64,000 bases of DNA from Gelatiniphilus marinus (GTDB lineage: Bacteria > Bacteroidota > Bacteroidia > Flavobacteriales > Flavobacteriaceae), in assembly GCF_042678305.1 (NCBI RefSeq), contig NZ_JBHUDT010000001.1. One strand, given 5' to 3'. Below are positions 26,944-34,446 of the stretch, piece by piece. Every line of letters starts with the position of its first letter. Within the stretch, counting starts at the first letter, position 1. The position numbers were made by a program, and so were the translations under genes. Below the pieces are notes generated by a model. The model was not told the DNA's origin and searched no databases. It was given only the letters and a program-made list of their open reading frames with translations.

Positions 26944-29046
26944 TTATTCTATTATGTTCGTAAATGTTGATGCAGGAAATCTGTATTTGTTGATTAAGTT
27001 TCCGTTTGTAAACGACGAAAAAGCATATCTTACAAATCTAGGATTTTCAATTTTTGGCGACCAAACAATCAATTTATCATTTTTGATTTTCGCCATTGCT
27101 TTTACAAATACTTTATTAGCTCCTGCAATTTCTATATCGTTTATTTCATTTCCGTTTAGAGTTTTTAAACCTTCGGCATGTTTAAAATGGACTTCTAGTT
27201 TACTGTCGATTACGTTTACAAAGTCGAGTAAAGGACCCGAAAAAGCAATTGGTTTGTTATATAATTTTGCAAGTGCAATTTTAGACAATCGCTCGCCAAC
27301 AATCCATTTTTGCGTAGGATGCACGTCGGTTTTGTGTCCCGCATCATAAGAAACCGCCATTCCTGTGTTTTTAATAGTTAATAATTTACGTTGCGCATTT
27401 CTAAACGCACCCCAATTGGGGCGATTGATGCTACTTAACTGCACATAATAAAACGGAAGTTCGGGCTTTTTAAAATGAGTTCGCCAATCGTTTACAAGCA
27501 TTTTAAATAATCGAGTATATAAATCTTCGCGCTCTGCATTCGATTCGCCTTGATACCAAATAACGCCTTTAAAATTAAAATTTTTGAGTGGCGAAATTCC
27601 TGCATCAAATAAAAATGTTGGATCGTAAGGATGTCTGTTTTTTAAGTTTTTATTAAAATTGAAATTCTCAGATTTACGTTTCGAGTTCCAAGAATCTACC
27701 AATGGATTTAGCCACAAATCGTTAAGCATGCTAATAGTTTCGTGGGTTTTCTCCATACGTTCTCTACTTATCCAGCTTTGTATGGGCGAACCTCCAACGG
27801 CATTGCAAATAATACCAATGGGCACATTTAGTTCTTTTTGAAGGCGATAAGCATAGGCGTAGGCTATTGCCGAAAAGTTTTTAAAAACCTCGTCTTTTTG
27901 GTTACTCCAACCCGAATATTTAAAATAATCGTTTGCGTTAATTTTTGCAAAATCTTGCTGGGTATATTTGTTTCCGTGCAATACTTTGGCATCCATAGAA
28001 AACACAAAAACATTTGAATTAAGTGAATCTTTTACAACGGAAGGTGCCGATTGCATTTGATGGACTTTCCAATCCATGTTCGATTGTCCTGAAGCCAGCC
28101 AAACATCACCAACAAACACTTTGTTGAAAGTGATGTTTTTAGAACTTTGAGATGTCACAGAGAACTTATAAGCACCGCCAGCTTTCATGGCAGGAAGCGT
28201 AACTTGCCAAGTACCGTTTTTTGTTGCTTTTGTAGTTGCTTTATTATTGTGTAAACTAACCGAAATAACTTCGCTTGTGTTGGCAGTACCAGTAATAATA
28301 ATGGGTTCGTTACGCTGAAACACCATGTTTTCGCCGTAGTATTCAGGAAGTTTTAATCCGCCAAAATCGCCAGAAATTGCGCCATAAACTTTAGTTGCAA
28401 TTACATAAGCACCTTGTTTTGTGGGGTGTAAATTGTCTGGGAAATATTCTGGAAAACGATATAAAGGTTCGTGCAGATTTATAAGCTCTACGTTTGCGGT
28501 TTTAGCGATGGTTTCAATTTTATCTTGAATTTCTTGAAAATTTTCTCGCATGCCTTCTTCAAACCAATGATGCCCCGAAAAAGTAGGTGTCATTTTACAG
28601 ATAATCACTCTGGGTTTTGAAGGTAGATTTATATACAGCGCAATCATCTCTAAATAATCGGCTATAAATTCGTCTTTATGTTTTGGCCAGTTATTATTGC
28701 CTTGGTCGTTTAATCCTAAATGAATAATTACGATGTTAGGGGCAAAGTTTTGCGAAGCTTTAAATTCAGTTTTATCCCAATACGGTTTATGCCCGTTTTT
28801 AAGCATGGTTGCTCCAGAGAACCCAAAATTGGCAACTTCATAATTGTTACCTAGTAAATTTTGTAATTGGGCAGGGTAAGCATTAGTGGCCCTGTCTTTA
28901 ATACCAGCGCCATAGGTAACCGAATTGCCAACGCAAGCCACTTTTATGGTTTGGGCACAAATAGGGTTTGTTGTAAAAAACATTAGAAATACACTAATTA
29001 GAAGTATTTTAAGAGGCATATTTGGTATTAAGTTAAAATGTTGCAA
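26944..29046 (-). CDS. nanS: Two-domain sialate O-acetylesterase (NanS-like)
   Basis: The 700-residue protein carries two esterase domains. The first is an SGNH domain (about 33-230: VACVGNSVTYG, LGLNDQG, DNLHPTKQG). The second is a SASA-type domain (about 240-630: LASGQSNMDW, VIWYQGESNA, TDVHPTQKW). The same double architecture is known from Tannerella NanS, which de-O-acetylates sialic acid and so helps the sialidase. The likely start is the internal Met at 29019 (residue 10), which places a signal peptide ending at PICAQ directly at the N-terminus. It is first in the - strand operon. Confidence 0.87.
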   Translation of the reverse strand: MQHFNLIPNMPLKILLISVFLMFFTTNPICAQTIKVACVGNSVTYGAGIKDRATNAYPAQLQNLLGNNYEVANFGFSGATMLKNGHKPYWDKTEFKASQNFAPNIVIIHLGLNDQGNNNWPKHKDEFIADYLEMIALYINLPSKPRVIICKMTPTFSGHHWFEEGMRENFQEIQDKIETIAKTANVELINLHEPLYRFPEYFPDNLHPTKQGAYVIATKVYGAISGDFGGLKLPEYYGENMVFQRNEPIIITGTANTSEVISVSLHNNKATTKATKNGTWQVTLPAMKAGGAYKFSVTSQSSKNITFNKVFVGDVWLASGQSNMDWKVHQMQSAPSVVKDSLNSNVFVFSMDAKVLHGNKYTQQDFAKINANDYFKYSGWSNQKDEVFKNFSAIAYAYAYRLQKELNVPIGIICNAVGGSPIQSWISRERMEKTHETISMLNDLWLNPLVDSWNSKRKSENFNFNKNLKNRHPYDPTFLFDAGISPLKNFNFKGVIWYQGESNAEREDLYTRLFKMLVNDWRTHFKKPELPFYYVQLSSINRPNWGAFRNAQRKLLTIKNTGMAVSYDAGHKTDVHPTQKWIVGERLSKIALAKLYNKPIAFSGPLLDFVNVIDSKLEVHFKHAEGLKTLNGNEINDIEIAGANKVFVKAMAKIKNDKLIVWSPKIENPRFVRYAFSSFTNGNLINKYRFPASTFTNIIE

Positions 29047-29180
29047 TTTGTTTAATTAGGTTTTTTAACTTTAATTTTGCCCAAATTAAACAGGTTTAAT
29101 TGCTGGTGTTTAAAGTTAAGCAATAACACAAAACTATTGTACATTTTAAACCACAACAATGGCTGTAAGGGTTTAGCCAA

Positions 29181-30215
29181 TTATTTGTTTAATACTTTAA
29201 CTTCAAACAATTTGTCCCAGCGCTTACCTGTAACAAAAATAGTTTTATTTTCTGGGTTGTAGGCAATACCGTTTAAAACATCTAATTTATTATGTTGGGT
29301 AACTTTTTCTTTAAGTGAAGAGAAATCTATAACAGCATCAACAGCGCCGTTTTTTGGGTTTATAATGGCAACGCCGTTTTTTTGGTATATGTTAGCGTAT
29401 ATTTTTCCGTTAATCCATTCCAGTTCGTTAATACGTCCTATTTTGCCTTTATTGGTAAGTACTTGAATGTAATCTTGTTCAACCAAGGTTTCGGGGTGCA
29501 GTATCCATATTTTTTCTGTACCATCGCTTTTGTAAATAATATTCTTATCATTACATAAGCCCCAACCTTCTTTACTGTTTCCGTATTTAAAGCTGCTTAA
29601 TTTGTTTAAGGTATTTACGTCGTAAACAAAGCCTGTATTTTCTTGCCATGTAAGCTGGTAAATTTTATCATTCAAAATCGTTAAACCTTCACCAAAATAT
29701 TCATCGGCTAAATTTATATTTTTCAGCACTTTACCTGTTTTGTAGTCCACTTTTCTAAGTTTAGACTCTCGGTACTGCCCTGTGCTTTCGTATATGGTAT
29801 CGTTAAAAAACTCGAGCCCTTGGGTGTACGAGGTAATATCGTGCGGATATTGGTTAATAATATTAAAGGTATATATTTTTGGGGCTACATCATTTAAAAT
29901 GGTAATGCTGGTATTTGCGGTTTGCTTGCCGTTGTTAAAAAAAACGGAAGCTTCAATAGCATACTTACCTAGTTTGTGTGTATGCAATGCGAAGCTTTTA
30001 CTAATTCTTTTTCCGTTTAAAGTATAGATTACAGAATCAATTATGTATTTTTTTTTATTTTCTAAGGAAAGGTTTAAGGTGTCTGATATCGAAATATTAC
30101 CTTTCTGGGCATTGGTTTTAATAGAAAAATCATTTTTTTTCTCGGCAGAATTTGATCCACAGGATAATATAAAAAAACCTAAAAATATGATTGTGAGGTG
30201 TTTGAGGAAATACAT
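29181..30215 (-). CDS. Glutaminyl-peptide cyclotransferase, lipoprotein
   Basis: The 344-residue protein has a lipobox FILSC (Cys near residue 19). A beta-propeller region (about 110-344) carries the glutaminyl cyclase family motifs YTQGLEF, YESTGQYRESKLR, EGLTILND, INELEWI and VTGKRWDKLFEV. The family converts N-terminal Gln to pyroglutamate on exported proteins. The N-terminal 100 residues look like an added Ig-like domain. It is separated by 134 bp from nanS and diverges from the SRP RNA gene, so it probably does not belong to the sialic acid locus. Confidence 0.85.
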   Translation of the reverse strand: MYFLKHLTIIFLGFFILSCGSNSAEKKNDFSIKTNAQKGNISISDTLNLSLENKKKYIIDSVIYTLNGKRISKSFALHTHKLGKYAIEASVFFNNGKQTANTSITILNDVAPKIYTFNIINQYPHDITSYTQGLEFFNDTIYESTGQYRESKLRKVDYKTGKVLKNINLADEYFGEGLTILNDKIYQLTWQENTGFVYDVNTLNKLSSFKYGNSKEGWGLCNDKNIIYKSDGTEKIWILHPETLVEQDYIQVLTNKGKIGRINELEWINGKIYANIYQKNGVAIINPKNGAVDAVIDFSSLKEKVTQHNKLDVLNGIAYNPENKTIFVTGKRWDKLFEVKVLNK

Positions 30216-30268
30216 GATAAGCTTAAATTTTCAAGCAAGATATTTATTTAAAAACAGTTTAAAAAATT

Positions 30269-30299
30269 ATTGTGAAAATTTTAAAAGGTTGTATCTTTG
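30269..30299 (+). promoter_or_regulatory. Promoter of the SRP RNA gene
   Basis: ATTG (30269-30272), a 19-base spacer, and TATCTTTG (30292-30299) fit the Bacteroidota sigma consensus closely. The start site would fall at about 30304-30306, at the 5' end of the RNA. Confidence 0.75.
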
Positions 30300-30304
30300 C
30301 AGCC

Positions 30305-30398
30305 GGCAAGTCCTACACAACCAGCTCCTGTTGAATCCTCCAGGGCGGGAACGCAGCAAAGGTAAATGGTCGTAGCGGTGTGATGTAGGTAGCTTGCC
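30305..30398 (+). ncRNA. ffs: Signal recognition particle RNA, small bacterial (4.5S) type
   Basis: GGCAAG (30305-30310) pairs with CTTGCC (30393-30398) to close a long hairpin of about 94 bases. The apical part contains the conserved SRP symmetric and asymmetric loop sequences around CCTCCAGGGCGGGAACGCAG with a GGAA tetraloop, followed by AGCAAAGG and GGTCGTAGCGGTG. Ffh binds this tip in the signal recognition particle. Promoter and terminator are both visible around it. Confidence 0.93.
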
Positions 30399-30415
30399 TT
30401 TTTTAAGACTATCCT

Positions 30416-30445
30416 AAAATCCTTTCCAAATAAAAAGGGTTTTTT
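30416..30445 (+). terminator. Terminator of the SRP RNA gene
   Basis: AAAATCCTTT (30416-30425) pairs with AAAGGGTTTT (30434-30443, one G-T pair) and runs into a T-tract. Confidence 0.65.
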
Positions 30446-30454
30446 AAATTATAT

Positions 30455-30492
30455 AAAAGATTTGTTGGTAATAATACCAACAAATCTTTTTT
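30455..30492. terminator. Strong palindromic terminator before the SDR gene
   Basis: A perfect 16-bp stem (30455-30470 with 30475-30490) with a four-base loop ATAA is followed by TT. A and T runs on both edges allow function in either direction. It is a second barrier 10 bp after the SRP terminator. Confidence 0.8.
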
Positions 30493-30556
30493 CATTTATA
30501 CTATTTATATCGATATCATTATTAATTTTACCTTTTTAAATTTTTTATTAATATTT

Positions 30557-31360
30557 ATGTCTAAAGTTGTTTTAATAACCGGCGGTTCATCGGGAATAGG
30601 AAAATCTGTTGGCGAGTATTTAACCCAAAAAGGCTTTACTGTTTATGGCACGAGCCGAAATCCAGATAACTATAAAAACAGCAAGTTCCCAATTTTAGCA
30701 CTAGATGTTAAAGATATTACAACCATAACCAGTACAGTAAAGTTAGTAATTGAAAAAGAAGGGTGCTTAGATGTGCTAATAAACAACGCAGGCGCAGGCA
30801 TTACAGGCCCCATAGAAGAAATCCCAGAGGCAGAAATTAAAGCCAATTTCGATACCAATTTTTTTGGTCCCATAAACGTTATCAAAGCAGTTTTGCCACA
30901 AATGCGCAAGCAACAATCGGGTTTAATTGTAAACGTAACATCTATTGCGGGCTACATGGGTTTGCCGTATCGCGGTATTTACAGCGCCAGTAAAGGCGCT
31001 TTAGAGCTTTTAACCGAAGCCTTTAGAATGGAGCTTAAAAACTTTAATATAAATATGACGAACGTTGCACCCGGGGATTTCGCCACCAACATTGCAGCTG
31101 GCAGATACCATGCGCCACTTTTAAACGATTCGCCCTATAAAAAAACCTACGGCAAAACTTTAGAATTAATGAACGAACATGTCGATTCTGGAAGCAACCC
31201 AAACCTAATGGCTGAAGCTATATTTAAAATCATAAACACCAAAAACCCAAAAGTACATTATAAAGTAGGGGAGTTTATGCAAAAGTTTTCTATTGTGCTA
31301 AAACGGATTCTTCCCGATAAGGTTTACGAAAAATTGTTGATGAATCATTACAAGCTTTAA
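30557..31360 (+). CDS. Short-chain dehydrogenase/reductase (SDR)
   Basis: The 267-residue classical SDR has the NAD(P)-binding motif TGGSSGIGKS (about 8-17), the NNAGAG motif (about 76-81), and the catalytic YSASK (Tyr about residue 142). The substrate cannot be read from sequence. It is a single-gene unit placed after the SRP RNA terminators. The C-terminal 60 residues (with KFSIVLKRILPDKVYEKLL) fit a lipid- or membrane-facing tail as in some retinol/steroid-type SDRs, but this is a weak hint. Confidence 0.85.
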   Translation: MSKVVLITGGSSGIGKSVGEYLTQKGFTVYGTSRNPDNYKNSKFPILALDVKDITTITSTVKLVIEKEGCLDVLINNAGAGITGPIEEIPEAEIKANFDTNFFGPINVIKAVLPQMRKQQSGLIVNVTSIAGYMGLPYRGIYSASKGALELLTEAFRMELKNFNINMTNVAPGDFATNIAAGRYHAPLLNDSPYKKTYGKTLELMNEHVDSGSNPNLMAEAIFKIINTKNPKVHYKVGEFMQKFSIVLKRILPDKVYEKLLMNHYKL

Positions 31361-31366
31361 CAATTT

Positions 31367-31456
31367 TTTGGCGTTTCCCTGCGGGTCGGGCTTTTCGTTA
31401 CAATCTTTTTGTTCGTGCCTCGCAAAAAGGATTTTCACTGCAATCCCTAACGCAAT
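31367..31456. repeat. Dispersed extragenic repeat with GCGTT...AACGC ends
   Basis: The unit runs from GGCGTTTCCC to CCCTAACGCAA. Inside it CAATCTTTTTG and CAAAAAGGATT can fold back on each other around a TTCGTGCCTCG centre. Similar units with a GGTCGGGCTTTTCG segment recur between genes of many flavobacteria. Only one copy is in this window. Confidence 0.5.
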
Positions 31457-31582
31457 AATCCGCCAATGCCAGTAATAAACCAATAAACTTGTTTTTGTTT
31501 ACTGTCAAAGCTAACCAATGTTAAACTTTAATATTTTTTATGGTATGTTATTTGATATAAGGTTTCAAAAAAATCTTTCATC

Positions 31583-32008
31583 ATGAAACAATCAATACGC
31601 CTCATGCTTTTGCTTTCCTTTTTTACGTTCACTAATTGCGAAAACGTTGTCGATTGTATTATTAATGTACGCCCTGTTCTATCCGATGAAAAACTAGCTG
31701 TTGGTGGCGTTAATCAATATTATTCAGAAAAAATATATGCAGAAATAAAGAATGAACCCCAAGACAATGCCTACGACTACCATTTTGATGTTCGAGGAAA
31801 AATTCCCGATGGCTTGGAAGTAATTATTGATTTCAGAGAAGTGTTTATTGAAGGCATGCCAACCAAAGCGGGCAGATATACCTTTACAGTATATTTGGAT
31901 GTCGATCCGCCAAACGGGTATTATTACGATGAATTTGGTAATGAAAGGTACGACGATTCTTTGTGCAGCGACAGTACCTCGAAGACTTATACCATTGCCA
32001 TTAAATAA
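31583..32008 (+). CDS. Small putative lipoprotein with an Ig-like (He_PIG-type) domain
   Basis: The 141-residue protein has a lipoprotein signal (FTNCEN, Cys near residue 19). The stretch DGLEVIIDFREVFIEGMPTK followed by AGRYTFTVYLDV has the layout of bacterial putative-Ig (He_PIG) domains. The function is unknown. It stands alone, with no operon partner in close spacing. The Cys pair at CENVVDC and a late Cys (SLCSD) may form a disulphide. Confidence 0.65.
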   Translation: MKQSIRLMLLLSFFTFTNCENVVDCIINVRPVLSDEKLAVGGVNQYYSEKIYAEIKNEPQDNAYDYHFDVRGKIPDGLEVIIDFREVFIEGMPTKAGRYTFTVYLDVDPPNGYYYDEFGNERYDDSLCSDSTSKTYTIAIK

Positions 32009-32116
32009 CAACGAATACATATTTAAAATTGTTAATATATTTTAATTAAATTTTCTTCTGGAGGTCTGTTTTAGTTGTAAATTCGCAAAGAATTTATCAC
32101 AACTAAATATATACAA

Positions 32117-32770
32117 ATGAAATTTTTTATTGATACTGCAAATCTTAATCAGATAAAAGAAGCGCAAGACCTTGGTGTGCTTGATGGCGTTACCACAAAC
32201 CCATCGTTAATGGCCAAAGAAGGCATTACCGGACACGATAACATTTTAAAGCACTACGTTGATATTTGTAATATTGTAGATGGCGATGTAAGTGCCGAAG
32301 TTATTGCTACAGATTTTGAAGGTATGGTTAGAGAAGGCGAGGCATTGGCCGAATTGCACGAGCAAATTGTTGTAAAACTACCCATGATTAAAGATGGTGT
32401 TAAGGCCTGTAAATATTTTGCCGAAAAAGGAATAAAAACTAATGTTACCCTAGTGTTTTCTCCCGGTCAAGCCTTATTGGCGGCCAAAGCTGGCGCTACT
32501 TATGTGTCGCCGTTTATTGGGCGATTAGACGATATATCTACCGATGGATTAAACTTGATTTCAGAAATTAGACATATTTATGATAACTACGCTTTTAATA
32601 CTCAAATTTTAGCAGCTTCAGTAAGACATACCATGCATGTAATAGATTGCGCTAAATTAGGTGCCGATGTTATGACGGGGCCACTAAGCTCTATTGAAGG
32701 CTTGTTAAAACACCCATTAACCGACATTGGTTTAGCCAAATTTTTAGAAGACTACAAAAAAGGAAACTAA
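32117..32770 (+). CDS. Transaldolase / fructose-6-phosphate aldolase family protein
   Basis: This 217-residue single-domain aldolase of the small TalC/FSA type has the opening MKFFIDTANL, the family motif DGVTTNPSLMAKEG (about 24-37), the Schiff-base Lys in VVKLPM (about 86-91), and SPFIGRLDD (about 131-139). It acts in the non-oxidative pentose phosphate pathway as transaldolase, or as fructose-6-phosphate aldolase; the two activities differ by few residues and cannot be separated securely here. It ends in a bidirectional terminator. Confidence 0.9.
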   Translation: MKFFIDTANLNQIKEAQDLGVLDGVTTNPSLMAKEGITGHDNILKHYVDICNIVDGDVSAEVIATDFEGMVREGEALAELHEQIVVKLPMIKDGVKACKYFAEKGIKTNVTLVFSPGQALLAAKAGATYVSPFIGRLDDISTDGLNLISEIRHIYDNYAFNTQILAASVRHTMHVIDCAKLGADVMTGPLSSIEGLLKHPLTDIGLAKFLEDYKKGN

Positions 32771-32792
32771 AACGTATTCGTTTTTTCAATAT

Positions 32793-32834
32793 AAAAAAGC
32801 CTCAACTAAATAAAAAAAATTGAGGTTTTTTTTT
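32793..32834. terminator. Bidirectional terminator between convergent genes
   Basis: CCTCAA (32800-32805) and TTGAGG (32820-32825), flanked by A6 and T9 runs that extend the pairing, separate the transaldolase gene from the TlpA-like gene. Confidence 0.75.
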
Positions 32835-34281
32835 ACCTATTTATTAAACCCAAAAGCTGTTCTTCAAAATTTCGGGCAAAAATATTGGTTTTGCTGTTTA
32901 CTATCTTTTTGTTTTCATCTACAATAAAAGCTTTAACCATAGGGTAAATGGCCAGCACTTCTTTTGAGGCTTTTGGGTTTTTAAATTGATACTGGTTTTT
33001 AAACGAAAAACGGTTGCGTTTTAATGCTTTTAATGAAGAGTCCAAACCATAATCATCAACATTAATAGCAATAAACCTTACTTCTGGGTATTTGGAACGC
33101 AGCTCGCTAATTTTATGTTGGCTTTCTTTAAAATGATCGTAATAAGATTGCGACCAAAAACTAATTACGGTTGGAGAGTTAATAAGTGTAGTAATACTGG
33201 TTTCGGTATTATTGCTATCTATAAGTTGTATTTCTGGGAAAGAGGCACCCGTTTTTAACTTGTTTAAAGTATTGGCGTAATGGGTAACCATTGCTTTGCC
33301 CTTTTTATTGGAACTTTTGTTTAAGTAATAATTTAGAATGGTGGTATTGTTTTTTTCGTTGTTGCTTTTATTTAAAAAGTTTATTGTATAGTGGTGCAAC
33401 AGTTCTTCCTTTATTTGGGTATCTGTTACCAAACTATCAATTAATGCAAGCCGGTCTAGATTATAGCAAATATTAGAGCTTTTAAAACCATTGTTATTAG
33501 CGTGTTTATAATGCTCGTTAAGGGCAATATTGCTAAAATTCCACCGTAAAAATGTATTGTAAATATGGTAGTCTTTTAAAAAAGTATCGTTGTAGTTAAT
33601 GTTTTTCCTGTAGTTGTAAAAGTCTTTGGGAAGGCCTTCTAATATGTCGTTTTTATTATGTCCATAATGTACAAACGGATAGATTTCTTTGTTAAAATAA
33701 TAGTAATACTCAATATTGGCAAGTGCAATTTTGTTAAACAGCTCTGAGGTATCATATTTGTTTTTAAAATCCTTAAGCTTTTTGTGTTTTTTGTTTTTTA
33801 GGTTTTCTATTTCTTTTTGGTAAGCCCCTGCACTTAATTGGCAGAATTTAAAAATCTTTTTTTCTTCAATTTCGTTTTGTAAAAACTCGTTAATTAAGTA
33901 GTTGTTTTTTTTTGCGCCCTTGCCGGTGTAAACCAACGACTCGTCAAACTCTAAAGTATTTAACCTAAGCATAATACTGTCTTTAGGTTCTAGCAATACC
34001 ATTTGCAGCTCGCCTCCATGTTTAAACGTGTAAATGCCAGGTTTTAAGTTGTTTATTTTATAAATAAAACGGCTGTTGCCGTCTAGCCTAATGGTATCTA
34101 TAATATGTTTGGATTTAGAGAGCACCACAAAATTACCATTGGCATTAATAATTTCGCCACCCAAATAAGCATAGTCGCCATTGTTATTGGTGCCATCTTG
34201 TTTACATCCCAATAGGGTTATTGCAATAAGTAGTGTACAATAAAATAATTTCATAGTCCCGCTTCGGTTTTTTAGCATCAA
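32833..34281 (-). CDS. TlpA-like lipoprotein with a cysteine-less thioredoxin fold
   Basis: The 482-residue reading frame most likely starts at the internal Met at 34254 (residue 10), which gives a clean lipoprotein signal (LLGCKQ) and a sensible leader after the -7 box at 34302-34295. The N-terminal 130 residues resemble the DUF4369 domain found with TlpA-type proteins. The middle is helical. The C-terminal 140 residues have the thioredoxin-fold pattern (ISFWSQSYYDHF, then VRFIAINVDD), but the redox CxxC is replaced by SQSY. A redox-inactive or binding role is inferred. Confidence 0.75.
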   Translation of the reverse strand: MMLKNRSGTMKLFYCTLLIAITLLGCKQDGTNNNGDYAYLGGEIINANGNFVVLSKSKHIIDTIRLDGNSRFIYKINNLKPGIYTFKHGGELQMVLLEPKDSIMLRLNTLEFDESLVYTGKGAKKNNYLINEFLQNEIEEKKIFKFCQLSAGAYQKEIENLKNKKHKKLKDFKNKYDTSELFNKIALANIEYYYYFNKEIYPFVHYGHNKNDILEGLPKDFYNYRKNINYNDTFLKDYHIYNTFLRWNFSNIALNEHYKHANNNGFKSSNICYNLDRLALIDSLVTDTQIKEELLHHYTINFLNKSNNEKNNTTILNYYLNKSSNKKGKAMVTHYANTLNKLKTGASFPEIQLIDSNNTETSITTLINSPTVISFWSQSYYDHFKESQHKISELRSKYPEVRFIAINVDDYGLDSSLKALKRNRFSFKNQYQFKNPKASKEVLAIYPMVKAFIVDENKKIVNSKTNIFARNFEEQLLGLINR

Positions 34282-34294
34282 TGCTCAACAAAAA

Positions 34295-34302
34295 CAAAAA
34301 TA
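34295..34302 (-). promoter_or_regulatory. -7 box of the TlpA-like gene
   Basis: TATTTTTG on the - strand matches TAnnTTTG exactly. It leaves too short a leader for a start at 34281 and so supports 34254. Confidence 0.45.
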
Positions 34303-34418
34303 TAGCTTGTATTTATAAAGTGCTGTTAAGGCGTTGTTAAATGTTAAACCTATGGTTTTAGGCTTAGTAACATTGCAAAAATAAGTAATGGAAGTTTCGA
34401 CTTGTGGTTTGAATTTTC

Positions 34419-34426
34419 TACTTTTG
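34419..34426 (+). promoter_or_regulatory. -7 box of the ABC-F gene
   Basis: TACTTTTG matches the consensus 20 bp before the ATG. The -33 element is weak (TTTCG). Confidence 0.45.
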
Positions 34427-34446
34427 CAAAAAATTAAATATATACT

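Noticed and set aside
29161..29180. Short stem TGGCT/AGCCA as terminator of the glutaminyl cyclase gene
   Set aside because: The stem is only about five pairs and there is no T-run on the - strand.
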